Assembly (NCBI RefSeq): GCF_001431535.1
Contig: NZ_LDJK01000005.1
Location: 124,001 to 188,000 of the forward strand
Direction: 5' to 3'
Length of the DNA: 64,000 nucleotides
Origin: Stenotrophomonas chelatiphaga
GTDB taxonomy: Bacteria; Pseudomonadota; Gammaproteobacteria; Xanthomonadales; Xanthomonadaceae
In this document: piece after piece, positions 18,845 through 26,022 of the stretch
How positions within the stretch are numbered: the stretch's first letter is position 1
Layout of the letters: every line of letters begins with the position of its first letter
Made by a program: the position numbers and the translations under genes
The notes under the pieces: model-generated
Databases searched by the model: none
What the model was told of the DNA's origin: nothing
What the model saw: only the letters and a program-made list of their open reading frames with translations

Positions 18845-20086
18845 ATGGCACTACCTCTCCCAAAAAAGACTCGCCAGAAGTTGATCGATGCCACTGCCGA
18901 GACTATTTGTGCGTCCCGCATAGTTGGAAGGTCGCGAATAATTCCGCCGGCCGATATGAACCCTATACAGGAGGCCATCCATAAAGGAAGCGAATTAGAT
19001 CAATTCCTTTGCTCTTTTCTAGGCGAAGGACATGTCTCAACTTTCATAAGAAGCGAACTTAGATCTCTAAGAATAGGCATAAACGACTCAAAATTAAGGC
19101 ACGAATATTTTTGCGACGTATTTTCCCGATCACAGGCGGATGCCATTTCCGCCCAATTAATCTCCAGCTTTGAGTCACTACCTTGGACATACAACTTCAC
19201 TATTGAGTTACCTGGCTTCGGCGCAAGTGCGCTTGCGTACGCTGATGGTAATCTAGACCTATCCGCCTCCACGCGCCTTGTGAGTGGCAATCGACTTGAT
19301 GAGGCTGACCGCCGGAATCAGCACCCCCAATCACCCAGCGACATAGATTTTGTTGCGAACTGGATTCCTGCTGCCACGTATGCGCAAATCACCTTAGACG
19401 GCTACGTATCGGCAGACTTGCAATCGGAAACCATGCTTACTGCCCAAGAAAGGATTTTTTCTCTTCTAGGTCTATTCATCGCGTTCACCATACTAGAGAC
19501 AGAGCACCTATGGATTAACGGAAACACAGGAAGGCACCCCATCACGGTTGCGCTGCAGCGCCCTGACGGGGCCATCCATTTAGCAGACTTTGAGTTGGAT
19601 GCAACCTATCAGACTCTCGCAAACGACCTCGGTTACACCACCAACTTTCTACTAGCACTTGAATCAGATGAAGAAATAAGATCCATCTTTGAGAAGATCA
19701 AGAATGCCCTCACCAACGCCCCAGATCATCGACTTGAAAGTGCTGCAAGATGGTTTTTCGATAGTCACGCAGGCAGCAACAGCCAGGTGAAGTTCGTACA
19801 GGTAATGATAGCGTTCGAAATCCTGCTGGGCGACGAAAAAATGGCAAAGGAAACCGGATTATCGACCTTGATGGCAAATCGTTGTGCCTACATGATCGGC
19901 GCAACGGCTGCGCAGCGAACAAACATTATTGAAGCTTTCAAGGAGGGTTATTCCATAAGAAGCAGAATTGTGCATGCCGGAGTAAGCCGACTCACTGACA
20001 CCGAAAAAGGGAACTTCTCTTACATGCAGAAGCTTTGCTGCTTAGTTATCCAGCATGAAGTGAATGCATTGAGAGTCGGAGGCTAA
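18845..20086 (+). CDS. Apea-like HEPN domain protein, candidate RNase/defence gene
   Basis: A 413-residue protein with clearly lower GC and codon use unlike the rest of the window, so acquired. The N-terminal two thirds is not recognised. The C-terminal region, about residues 290-405, resembles the Apea-like HEPN fold: RLESAARWFFDS, a helix VKFVQVMIAFEILLGDE, then YSIRSRIVHAGV. The last contains R-x4-H (RSRIVH), the HEPN active-site pattern of many toxin and antiviral RNases. No signal peptide or membrane segment is seen. It stands between the dead umuC and the dam fragment. RNase activity and a defence role are inference; some HEPN proteins are not nucleases. Confidence 0.7.
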   Translation: MALPLPKKTRQKLIDATAETICASRIVGRSRIIPPADMNPIQEAIHKGSELDQFLCSFLGEGHVSTFIRSELRSLRIGINDSKLRHEYFCDVFSRSQADAISAQLISSFESLPWTYNFTIELPGFGASALAYADGNLDLSASTRLVSGNRLDEADRRNQHPQSPSDIDFVANWIPAATYAQITLDGYVSADLQSETMLTAQERIFSLLGLFIAFTILETEHLWINGNTGRHPITVALQRPDGAIHLADFELDATYQTLANDLGYTTNFLLALESDEEIRSIFEKIKNALTNAPDHRLESAARWFFDSHAGSNSQVKFVQVMIAFEILLGDEKMAKETGLSTLMANRCAYMIGATAAQRTNIIEAFKEGYSIRSRIVHAGVSRLTDTEKGNFSYMQKLCCLVIQHEVNALRVGG

Positions 20087-20125
20087 CGAGGACTGCAAAT
20101 CTCTGGGAATTTTGTGAGCCCTGTC

Positions 20126-20520
20126 TCATCCCCACATCGGCAGCTGATCATCCTCCCACGACTTGATGATCAGCTCGCCAGACTTCTTCCCAGTGTTTTG
20201 CCGGGCCATTGAGTACTCCAGCTGCAGCGGCACCAGCGGCAGACCCTCGAAGACGCGGCGGATATCCGGATGGTCGTTGATCGAAAGGACCGCCCTCCCC
20301 CTCATCGAGCGCATGAGCCCAGCCATCTGCTCGTACTGCTCAATCCCGAACGCCACTCCGTAGCCTTCGGTTTGCCAATACGGCGGATCCAGATAGAACA
20401 GCGTGCCGGGGCGGTCGTACCGCTGCAGGCACTCCTGCCACGGCAGGTGCTCGATCACCACGTTATCGAGCCGGATGTGCACCGAGCTCAGCTCTTCCTC
20501 GACTGGGCGCGGGCGCTGGT
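20126..20520 (-). pseudogene. DNA adenine methylase, C-terminal fragment
   Basis: The segment contains the methylase catalytic motif LFYLDPPYW and the downstream AVLSINDHPDIRRVFEG and GELIIKSW of phage-type Dam proteins (N6-adenine methylation). About 130 residues of the expected 260-280 remain. The SAM-binding N-terminal half is missing: homology starts at VEEELSSVHIRLD and is replaced upstream by the start region of the recombinase gene, which reads in the opposite direction. The fragment is thus truncated by a recombination junction at about 20520 and is probably inactive. Confidence 0.75.
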
Positions 20521-20522
20521 AC

Positions 20523-21656
20523 GTGCAGGATCCGCATCCCGAAGGCCACGGCTTCAAGAGGAAGACCGTAGCCGGACTAACAGCGCGGCTATCGGATCTC
20601 CACGCAATCGCCGAGGGCCGGCTTGGTGGTTCCCAACGGAGCACGATCGCTCACGTCATTGTTCAACATGCAAAGAGCCTGTCATTCGCACAGCTGCAGC
20701 CTTCCACGCAAAAGCATTACAGGGACTACGCCAAAGCTATCAAAGCGTATCCGCTTAAAAATGGCACGCGCTTCGGCGATGCACTAGTCGACCGCCTATC
20801 TCCAGGCTTCATCCGCCGGCTAATCGATGTGATCGCCCAAGGCCGGCCCGCCCAGAAGCCCGGTGACATGGCCATTCCAGGCTACCCCACCAAAGCGAAC
20901 CATTGGTTGTGCTACCTGCGCCGCGTATTTGGCTGGGCGCGCGAGCATGATCACGTGACCACAAACCCGGCAGTCGGCATCAAGCAGGTCAGGGAAAAAG
21001 GTGATCACCGGATGGCGACCGTCGACGTCTTTCGACGTGTCCAGGCCTATGCAAAGGAATGCAGCATGCGCGGAGCACGCGCCAAAGGTGCGCTGCCACC
21101 ATATCTATGGGCTGCTATGGAGCAGGCGTACCAGGCTCGCCTGCGTGGCATTGAGGTACTAACGCTGACCGATGCGCACACGGATGGCGAGGTACTGCGC
21201 ACGAACCGTCGTAAGGGTAGCCGCGACAATCTCGTGCGCAAGGGGGCCGAAACAGAGGAAGCCATCGCGATGCTGCGGGCCCGGCGTGCGTCGATATGGG
21301 AGAAGAACGCGGGAGTGATTCCGATCCGGGCCGAAGGCCGCTACCTGTTCGTCAGCGAGGACGGTGAGCGATTGACCGAGGATGGTTGGCAGACTGCCTG
21401 GGAACGCATGATGCGCAACGCGGTGAAGGACGGGATCCTAAGTCACGACGAACGGTTCGGCCTCCACAGCCTTAAACACCGGGGTGTGACCGATAATAGC
21501 AAGGGCGACAAGAAGGAAGCCAGCGGACACAAGACCGACGCAATGCTGCACGTCTACGATCACTCATTGCCGGTGGTCAATGATGAATCCAGCCATGGAT
21601 CTGGAGGCAACTTGGGAGCATGGCGAAACGAGGACTTTAAAGTAAAAGCCCCGTAG
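20523..21656 (+). CDS. Phage-type tyrosine recombinase (integrase), N-terminus uncertain
   Basis: Catalyses site-specific integration, here presumably into tRNA-Arg. The catalytic residues are visible: Arg in AYQARLRGIEVLTL, HxxR in HSLKHRGVTD, a second His in EASGHKTD and the nucleophile Tyr in MLHVYDHSL. A SAM-like core-binding domain (STQKHYRDYAKAIKAY ... LCYLRRVFGWAREHDHV) precedes them. The frame is open from 20403, but sequence before about 20515 is the antisense of the dam fragment. I therefore used the GTG at 20523. The usual N-terminal arm-binding domain appears replaced or lost, which may impair activity. Confidence 0.82.
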   Translation: MQDPHPEGHGFKRKTVAGLTARLSDLHAIAEGRLGGSQRSTIAHVIVQHAKSLSFAQLQPSTQKHYRDYAKAIKAYPLKNGTRFGDALVDRLSPGFIRRLIDVIAQGRPAQKPGDMAIPGYPTKANHWLCYLRRVFGWAREHDHVTTNPAVGIKQVREKGDHRMATVDVFRRVQAYAKECSMRGARAKGALPPYLWAAMEQAYQARLRGIEVLTLTDAHTDGEVLRTNRRKGSRDNLVRKGAETEEAIAMLRARRASIWEKNAGVIPIRAEGRYLFVSEDGERLTEDGWQTAWERMMRNAVKDGILSHDERFGLHSLKHRGVTDNSKGDKKEASGHKTDAMLHVYDHSLPVVNDESSHGSGGNLGAWRNEDFKVKAP

Positions 21657-21667
21657 CGAGCGGGGTC

Positions 21668-22105
21668 TTATTCGAGGTCCTCTTCAAGCTGATTGTCTTC
21701 CTCGAACAGCTCGTATTCATCGCAGCAGTGACCAGCGATCCAAGCGATGAATTCCGCCTCACTGATCTCATTCGCGACAACCTGTTCGATCTTTTTCGCC
21801 GTCTCGATGCCGTCCGCACCGTTAATCCAGCCATTCTGCTGTAAGAACAAATCCATTGCAGCAAAGGCAGTGCGCTTGTTTCCATCGCCAAACGCGTGAG
21901 CCTTAGCAATTGAGTATCCGAGCAAGGCGCCCAGCTGGGGGATCCCTGGTGGGGGATCCCCGTAAAGGAAGTGGCTCTCGATCCGGCTCAAAGCCCCCTC
22001 AATCTTGAAGGGCTCTATAGAGGCCACCCCTACGGCAAAATCATGCCGAAGATCATCGTAAAGAGCCAGAACGGCCTCTAGATCTAGATAGGCCGGATCA
22101 GACAA
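21668..22105 (-). CDS. Doc/Fic-family toxin (death-on-curing type)
   Basis: A 145-residue Fic-fold protein. The motif HAFGDGNKRTAF matches the Doc/Fic HxFx(D)GN(K)R pattern; Doc phosphorylates EF-Tu, whereas most Fic proteins AMPylate targets. The N-terminus YLDLEAVLALYDDL is typical of Doc. The acidic tail (EYELFEEDNQLEEDLE) is unusual. The start codon is TTG, placed 3 bases after the stop of the small upstream gene, so translation is probably coupled to it. Together they form a toxin-antitoxin module inside the island. Confidence 0.85.
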   Translation of the reverse strand: MSDPAYLDLEAVLALYDDLRHDFAVGVASIEPFKIEGALSRIESHFLYGDPPPGIPQLGALLGYSIAKAHAFGDGNKRTAFAAMDLFLQQNGWINGADGIETAKKIEQVVANEISEAEFIAWIAGHCCDEYELFEEDNQLEEDLE

Positions 22106-22108
22106 GCT

Positions 22109-22279
22109 TTAACGCTTCGCCAAGTAGGCAAGGGCTTCACGACGGCGTTCGATGACGTCAGCTGCGTGCTTGGCCTGCTTTTTGTTAACGTAGGAGCCAG
22201 TGAGGGTCTTACCGTCGCCGACAATGATAGTCCGGGCCGCCGTACGCGGACCAGACACGCGCTTCAACATGGCGTTCAT
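22109..22279 (-). CDS. Small basic protein, probable antitoxin of the Doc-like toxin
   Basis: A 56-residue product starting MNAMLKRVSGPRTA, with IIVGDGKTLTGSYVNKKQA and a helical, basic C-terminus (VIERRREALAYL). It does not resemble the Phd antitoxin that normally partners Doc, so the assignment rests on position: same strand, directly upstream, 3-bp gap. The 22280-22525 stretch before it should hold the module promoter; it contains no other supported gene. Confidence 0.6.
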   Translation of the reverse strand: MNAMLKRVSGPRTAARTIIVGDGKTLTGSYVNKKQAKHAADVIERRREALAYLAKR

Positions 22280-22525
22280 AGTCTCTGCCCTGAGAGTTTG
22301 AGTAGGAAGCGAGTTACATGTGTAACGCGCATGGCGCCACACTAACTCTGCTAACGCCTGTTAGCAACAATATTTTTGAAAAAAGTGCCGTAGGTTCAGG
22401 TTCGCAGACCCCTGTAGACGACTACATGGGTGCGCACTACGGGAGCAGTCGCGCAAAACGTGGCCTGGATTTCCGAACCCAATTCCGGAGCCACCCAAAA
22501 ATAAATCGTAACCCATTGATTTAAT

Positions 22526-22602
22526 TGGCGCGCCCGACAGGAATCGAACCTGTAACCGCCGGCTTAGAAGGCCGGTGCTCTATCCAGTTGAGCTACGGGC
22601 GC
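22526..22602 (-). tRNA. tRNA-Arg (TCT), island attachment site
   Basis: A complete 77-nt tRNA: acceptor GCGCCCG/CGGGCGC, anticodon stem-loop CCGGCCTTCTAAGCCGG (anticodon TCT), encoded CCA. Its 3' 45 bases are repeated at 16825, showing that the island inserted at the 3' end and supplied the present functional end. Confidence 0.97.
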
Positions 22603-22642
22603 CCGAACCGGGTGGACCAACCCGCTCCAACAGGGCGATGGT

Positions 22643-22719
22643 TGGTCGGGGTAGAGGGATTCGAACCCCCGACATCCTGCTCCCAAAGCAGGCGCGCTAC
22701 CAGACTGCGCTATACCCCG
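22643..22719 (-). tRNA. tRNA-Pro (TGG)
   Basis: A 77-nt tRNA with acceptor CGGGGTA/TACCCCG, anticodon stem-loop CCTGCTTTGGGAGCAGG (anticodon TGG) and encoded CCA. It is 40 bp upstream of tRNA-Arg, so the two are likely cotranscribed. Confidence 0.97.
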
Positions 22720-22902
22720 GCGATGCTTCCTGCCAGGGCGGGGCCCACGAGCAGACGGGAATTGTGAACATCCGGCCCCGGTTCTGTCAAACCTGTGCAG
22801 GGGCGCACAGACGCGGCCCGGCCGGCTGCCGCGGCCGTGCGTTATGCTGGCTGCAGACGGCCGGATGGCCTCCCCTACCCCCTTTTCGCACGGAGATCGC
22901 AC

Positions 22903-23673
22903 ATGCGCAGCGGCAACCCGGCTCTTTCCGAGTCCACCTTCCTTGACCTTGGCAGCGGCACCGTTTCCGCACGCGGCGACCAGGTGATGACGCTCAACGG
23001 CACCGTCAACAAGACCGGCCTGCTGTTGCTGCTGACCGTGCTGACCGCGTCGTTCTCGTGGAGCCAGGCGCTGGTGACCGGCGGTGAGACGGCCGGTACC
23101 TTGTCGTCGGCCGGCATGGGTTACCTGATCGGCGGTGCGCTGGGCGGCTTCGTGCTGGCGCTGATCACCGTGTTCAAGAAGACCTGGTCGCCGGTCACCG
23201 CGCCGATGTACGCACTGGTGGAAGGCCTGTTCCTGGGCGCGGTCTCGGCGGTGTTCGAACAGCGCTTCCCGGGCATCGTGTTCCAGGCCGTGCTGGCCAC
23301 CTTCGGCACGCTGGTCGCGCTGCTGGTGGCGTACCGCAGTGGGCTGATCAAGGCCACCGAGAACTTCAAGCTGGGCGTGGTCGCGGCTACCGGCGGCATC
23401 GCGCTGCTGTACCTGGCGTCGATCGTGCTGGGCCTGTTCGGCATCAACGTGCCGATGATCCATGAAGCCAGCGGGCTGGGCATCGCCTTCAGCGTGTTCG
23501 TGGTGATCGTGGCGGCGTTGAACCTGGTGCTGGATTTCGATTTCATCGAAAGCGGCGTGGAACAGGGCGCTCCGAAGTTCATGGAGTGGTACGGCGCGTT
23601 CGGACTGATGGTCACCCTGGTCTGGCTGTACGTGGAATTCCTGCGCCTGCTGTCGAAGATCCAGCAGCGCTGA
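22903..23673 (+). CDS. Bax inhibitor-1/YccA-family (YBhL-like) inner membrane protein
   Basis: A 256-residue protein with about seven hydrophobic helices (TGLLLLLTVLTASFSWS, GMGYLIGGALGGFVLALITV, VTAPMYALVEGLFLGAV and others). The C-terminal charged residues with LNLVLDFDFIESGVEQGAPKFMEWYGAFGL are typical of the BI-1-like family, which includes proteins that modulate FtsH and calcium leak channels. The exact role in this organism is unknown. The ATG at 22903 follows GGAG with proper spacing; the in-frame region before it is not membrane-like. Confidence 0.85.
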   Translation: MRSGNPALSESTFLDLGSGTVSARGDQVMTLNGTVNKTGLLLLLTVLTASFSWSQALVTGGETAGTLSSAGMGYLIGGALGGFVLALITVFKKTWSPVTAPMYALVEGLFLGAVSAVFEQRFPGIVFQAVLATFGTLVALLVAYRSGLIKATENFKLGVVAATGGIALLYLASIVLGLFGINVPMIHEASGLGIAFSVFVVIVAALNLVLDFDFIESGVEQGAPKFMEWYGAFGLMVTLVWLYVEFLRLLSKIQQR

Positions 23674-23774
23674 GCCGGCCGGGAGAGGGGCCAGAGTCCG
23701 GGGCTCCTGCCCTGCATGCCGCACGGTCCAGAATCCGCACGCCATCTGCGCGTGGTCCGCACAGACCTCGAGAA

Positions 23775-23798
23775 GGGGTCAGAGTCGACTCTGACCCC
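23775..23798. repeat. Perfect 24-bp palindrome GGGGTCAGAGTC/GACTCTGACCCC
   Basis: An uninterrupted inverted repeat with 12-bp arms, between convergent genes. It shares the GGGGTCAG outer arm with the longer hairpin at 25143-25183, so the two look like members of one repeat family. The 23674-23864 gap holds nothing else that I recognise. Confidence 0.75.
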
Positions 23799-23864
23799 TG
23801 TTCCAAACGCAACGAGGCGCCCGAAGGCGCCCCGCTGGTAGTGCAGTGACCGTACCGCCGCCGT

Positions 23865-24869
23865 TTACAGGCGGCTGGCGATGGCCTGGGCGAAGCCCAT
23901 GGTGTTGCCGGTGCCGCCGAGGTCGCCGGTCAGCGAATCCTTGGCTTCCAGCGTAGCGACGATGGCCTTGCGCAGGCGCTCGGCGTTTTCCGGCTGGCCG
24001 ATATGGTCCAGCATCTGCGCCGCCGCCAGCAGGAGGGCGCACGGGTTGGCCTTGCCCTGGCCGGCGATGTCCGGCGCGGTGCCGTGCACGGCTTCGAAGA
24101 TCGCCGCGTTCTCACCGATGTTGGCGCCCGGGGCCAGGCCGAGGCCGCCGACCAGACCGGCGCACAGGTCGGAGATGATGTCGCCGAACAGGTTGGTGGT
24201 GACGATCACATCGAACTGTTCCGGACGCATCACCAGCTGCATGCAGCAGTTGTCGACGATCATTTCCTGGAACTCGATGTCCGGGTACTTGGCGGCCACT
24301 TCGCGCGCCACGGCCAGGAACAGGCCCGAGGTCGACTTGATGATGTTGGCCTTGTGCACGGCGGTGACCTTCTTGCGGCCGGTGCTGCGGGCCAGTTCGA
24401 AGGCATAGCGCACGATGCGCTCGGAGCCCTTGCGGGTGATGCGGGTACCGGAGAAGGCGGTCTCGCCGTCGGGCGACACTTCCTGGCCTTCGGCCAGGTA
24501 GGCACCTTCGGTGTTCTCACGCACGGTCACCAGGTTGACGTTGTCGAAACGCGACTTGGTGTTCGGGAAGGTGTGCGCCGGGCGGACGTTGGCGTACAGG
24601 TCGAAGTGGCGGCGCAGGCTGACGTTGATCGAGGTGAAGCCACCACCGATCGGGGTGCTCAGCGGGCTCTTCAGGGCGATCTTGTTGCGCGCGATCGATT
24701 CCAGCGTGGAGGCCGGCATCAGGTCGCCATGCTTCTCCAGCGCGACCAGGCCGGCGTCGGCGTCTTCGTATTCCAGGCCGGCGTTGAGCTTGTCCAGGAC
24801 GTACAGGGTAGCGTCCATGATCTCCGGGCCGATGCCATCGCCGCGGATGACCGTGATTTTCTGCGTCAT
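23865..24869 (-). CDS. NAD-type isocitrate/homoisocitrate dehydrogenase family protein
   Basis: Oxidative decarboxylase of the IDH/IMDH family, probably TCA-cycle isocitrate dehydrogenase. The 334-residue length is that of the short NAD-dependent class. Motifs: VIRGDGIGPEIM at the N-terminus, LKSPLSTPIGGG and SINVSLRRHFDLYANVRP for substrate binding, TVRENTEGAY, and the cofactor/metal signature NLFGDIISDLCAGLVGGLG. The NAD preference and isocitrate substrate are inferred from length and lineage; homoisocitrate or isopropylmalate dehydrogenase are less likely alternatives, since no leucine genes are adjacent. Confidence 0.85.
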   Translation of the reverse strand: MTQKITVIRGDGIGPEIMDATLYVLDKLNAGLEYEDADAGLVALEKHGDLMPASTLESIARNKIALKSPLSTPIGGGFTSINVSLRRHFDLYANVRPAHTFPNTKSRFDNVNLVTVRENTEGAYLAEGQEVSPDGETAFSGTRITRKGSERIVRYAFELARSTGRKKVTAVHKANIIKSTSGLFLAVAREVAAKYPDIEFQEMIVDNCCMQLVMRPEQFDVIVTTNLFGDIISDLCAGLVGGLGLAPGANIGENAAIFEAVHGTAPDIAGQGKANPCALLLAAAQMLDHIGQPENAERLRKAIVATLEAKDSLTGDLGGTGNTMGFAQAIASRL

Positions 24870-24999
24870 TGATCAAATTTCCGAACAGGGGGAAAAACGC
24901 CGTCCGGGGGTGTCCGGTGCACCGGCGCAGGTAAGTTTCACCCGCAATTATGCCTCAGCCGGGTCCAAGCTCCCAAATAGACCAAAGTCCGAGGCCGGG

Positions 25000-25112
25000 G
25001 TAGCGCCAAGCCATGCTTGGCGAGCGCAGCGGAAAGCGCAGAAGCAGACGGCCAGCGGCCGTCACTACCGTAGAGCAGGTAGCGCCAAGCCATGCCCGGC
25101 GAGCGCAGCGGC
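25000..25112. repeat. Pair of SMAG-type palindromes
   Basis: GTAGCGCCAAGCCATGCTTGGCGA begins at 25000 as a hairpin and a close copy begins at 25079. Each has the GTAG end and the GAGCGCAGCGG follow-on seen in the 3.7-kb array, with CACTACCG between them. The array lies between idh and the CMD-family gene. Confidence 0.75.
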
Positions 25113-25142
25113 AACACCCCGCGGAAATCCGCCGCGCAGCAA

Positions 25143-25183
25143 GGGGTCAGGTTCCTTTTCCGGCGGAAAAGGAACCTGACCCC
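25143..25183. repeat. Long perfect hairpin, 19-bp arms, GGGGTCAGG family
   Basis: The arms GGGGTCAGGTTCCTTTTCC and GGAAAAGGAACCTGACCCC are separated by 3 bases. It is 16 bp downstream of the stop of the leftward CMD gene and could end its transcription, though it lacks a T run. The outer sequence is shared with the palindrome at 23775. Confidence 0.8.
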
Positions 25184-25198
25184 GTCGCCCCGGCAAGG

Positions 25199-25588
25199 TC
25201 AGTGCTCGTGTTCGGCCGGGGCGGCGGCGCCGGCTTCAAGCTGGTCCAGGAAGTCCACCGCGCGGCGCAGGTGCGGGATCACGATGGAGCCGCCCACCAC
25301 CAGGCCGACCGAGAACGTTTCGAAGAACTCATCGCGCTCCACGCCGGCGGCCTTGCACTGGGCCACGTGGTAGCTGATGCAGTCGTCGCAGCGCAGCACC
25401 AGCGATGCCACCAGGCCCAGCAGTTCCTTGGTCTTCACATCCAGCGCGCCGGCCTGGTAGGTCTGGGTGTCCAGCGCGAAGAAACGGCGCACGACCTGGT
25501 TGGGTTCGGCCAGGATGCGCTCGTTCATCTTCTTGCGGTAGGCGTTGAATTCAGCCAGGCGGTCGCCGCTTTCGTCCGCTGCGCTCAT
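25199..25588 (-). CDS. Carboxymuconolactone decarboxylase (AhpD-like) family protein
   Basis: A 129-residue all-helical protein with the CMD/AhpD redox signature CDDCISYHVAQC: two Cys separated by two residues with a His four positions on. Such proteins act as alkyl-hydroperoxidase partners or peroxide-reducing thiol enzymes. The start overlaps the stop of the glutaredoxin gene by 4 bases (ATGA), so the two are coupled, and a thiol-based peroxide function is a reasonable inference. Confidence 0.85.
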   Translation of the reverse strand: MSAADESGDRLAEFNAYRKKMNERILAEPNQVVRRFFALDTQTYQAGALDVKTKELLGLVASLVLRCDDCISYHVAQCKAAGVERDEFFETFSVGLVVGGSIVIPHLRRAVDFLDQLEAGAAAPAEHEH

Positions 25589-25881
25589 GCTGCGCCCTGC
25601 CCGGCCAGCAGCGGCTCCAGCTTGCCTTCCCGGTGCAGGGCCATCATGTCATCGTAGCCGCCGACATGGACCTCGCCGACGAAGATCTGCGGCACGCTGG
25701 TGCGGCGGGTCTTGGCCATCATCTTTTCGCGCTCGGCGGCATCCAGGTCGATGCGCACCTCGGTCCACTGCTGGCCCTTGCTCTTGAGGAAGTTCTTGGC
25801 CGCCACGCAGTACGGGCAGACAGCGGTGGAATAAATGGTGATGGCGGGGGCGCCACCAGCAGGCTGTTCAACTTGGCTCAC
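25585..25881 (-). CDS. Glutaredoxin (GrxC-like)
   Basis: A 98-residue dithiol glutaredoxin that reduces disulfides using glutathione. The active site is AVCPYCVAAKNFL; TSVPQIFVGEVHVGGYDDM carries the cis-proline and the GGYDD glutathione-binding motif. The GTG at 25881 was chosen as start because GGAG sits 6 bases before it and it gives a normal-length protein. The gene is divergent from the M48 protease gene and overlaps the CMD gene. Confidence 0.92.
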   Translation of the reverse strand: MSQVEQPAGGAPAITIYSTAVCPYCVAAKNFLKSKGQQWTEVRIDLDAAEREKMMAKTRRTSVPQIFVGEVHVGGYDDMMALHREGKLEPLLAGQGAA

Positions 25882-26022
25882 GGGAAACTCCACGACGGTT
25901 CGACTGTCTGTATATGGTAGCGGCCTGATGGAAAATCCACGCCATGGCCGCAACACTGTGGATTAACGATAGGTTTCCCCCCGGCCTGCCACGCTGGGGG
26001 ACGCTGCCCGAGGACCGACCGC

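Larger units (their letters stand above)
16825..22570. mobile_element. 5.7-kb genomic island integrated in tRNA-Arg(TCT)
   Basis: Bounded by the 45-bp direct repeat of the tRNA-Arg 3' end. Inside are an SOS-boxed umuDC relic, a low-GC HEPN gene, a dam fragment, a tyrosine recombinase and a toxin-antitoxin pair. The orientation is classical: the intact tRNA (5' end at 22602) sits at one end and the displaced 3' fragment at the other. The recombinase retains its catalytic motifs, but several cargo genes are broken. I read it as an old, partly decayed phage-derived element kept by its toxin-antitoxin module; that history is inference. Confidence 0.85.

Noticed and set aside
22318..22524. Rightward 68-codon open frame next to the island right end
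   Set aside because: No family, no ribosome site, and it covers the expected promoter of the toxin-antitoxin genes.
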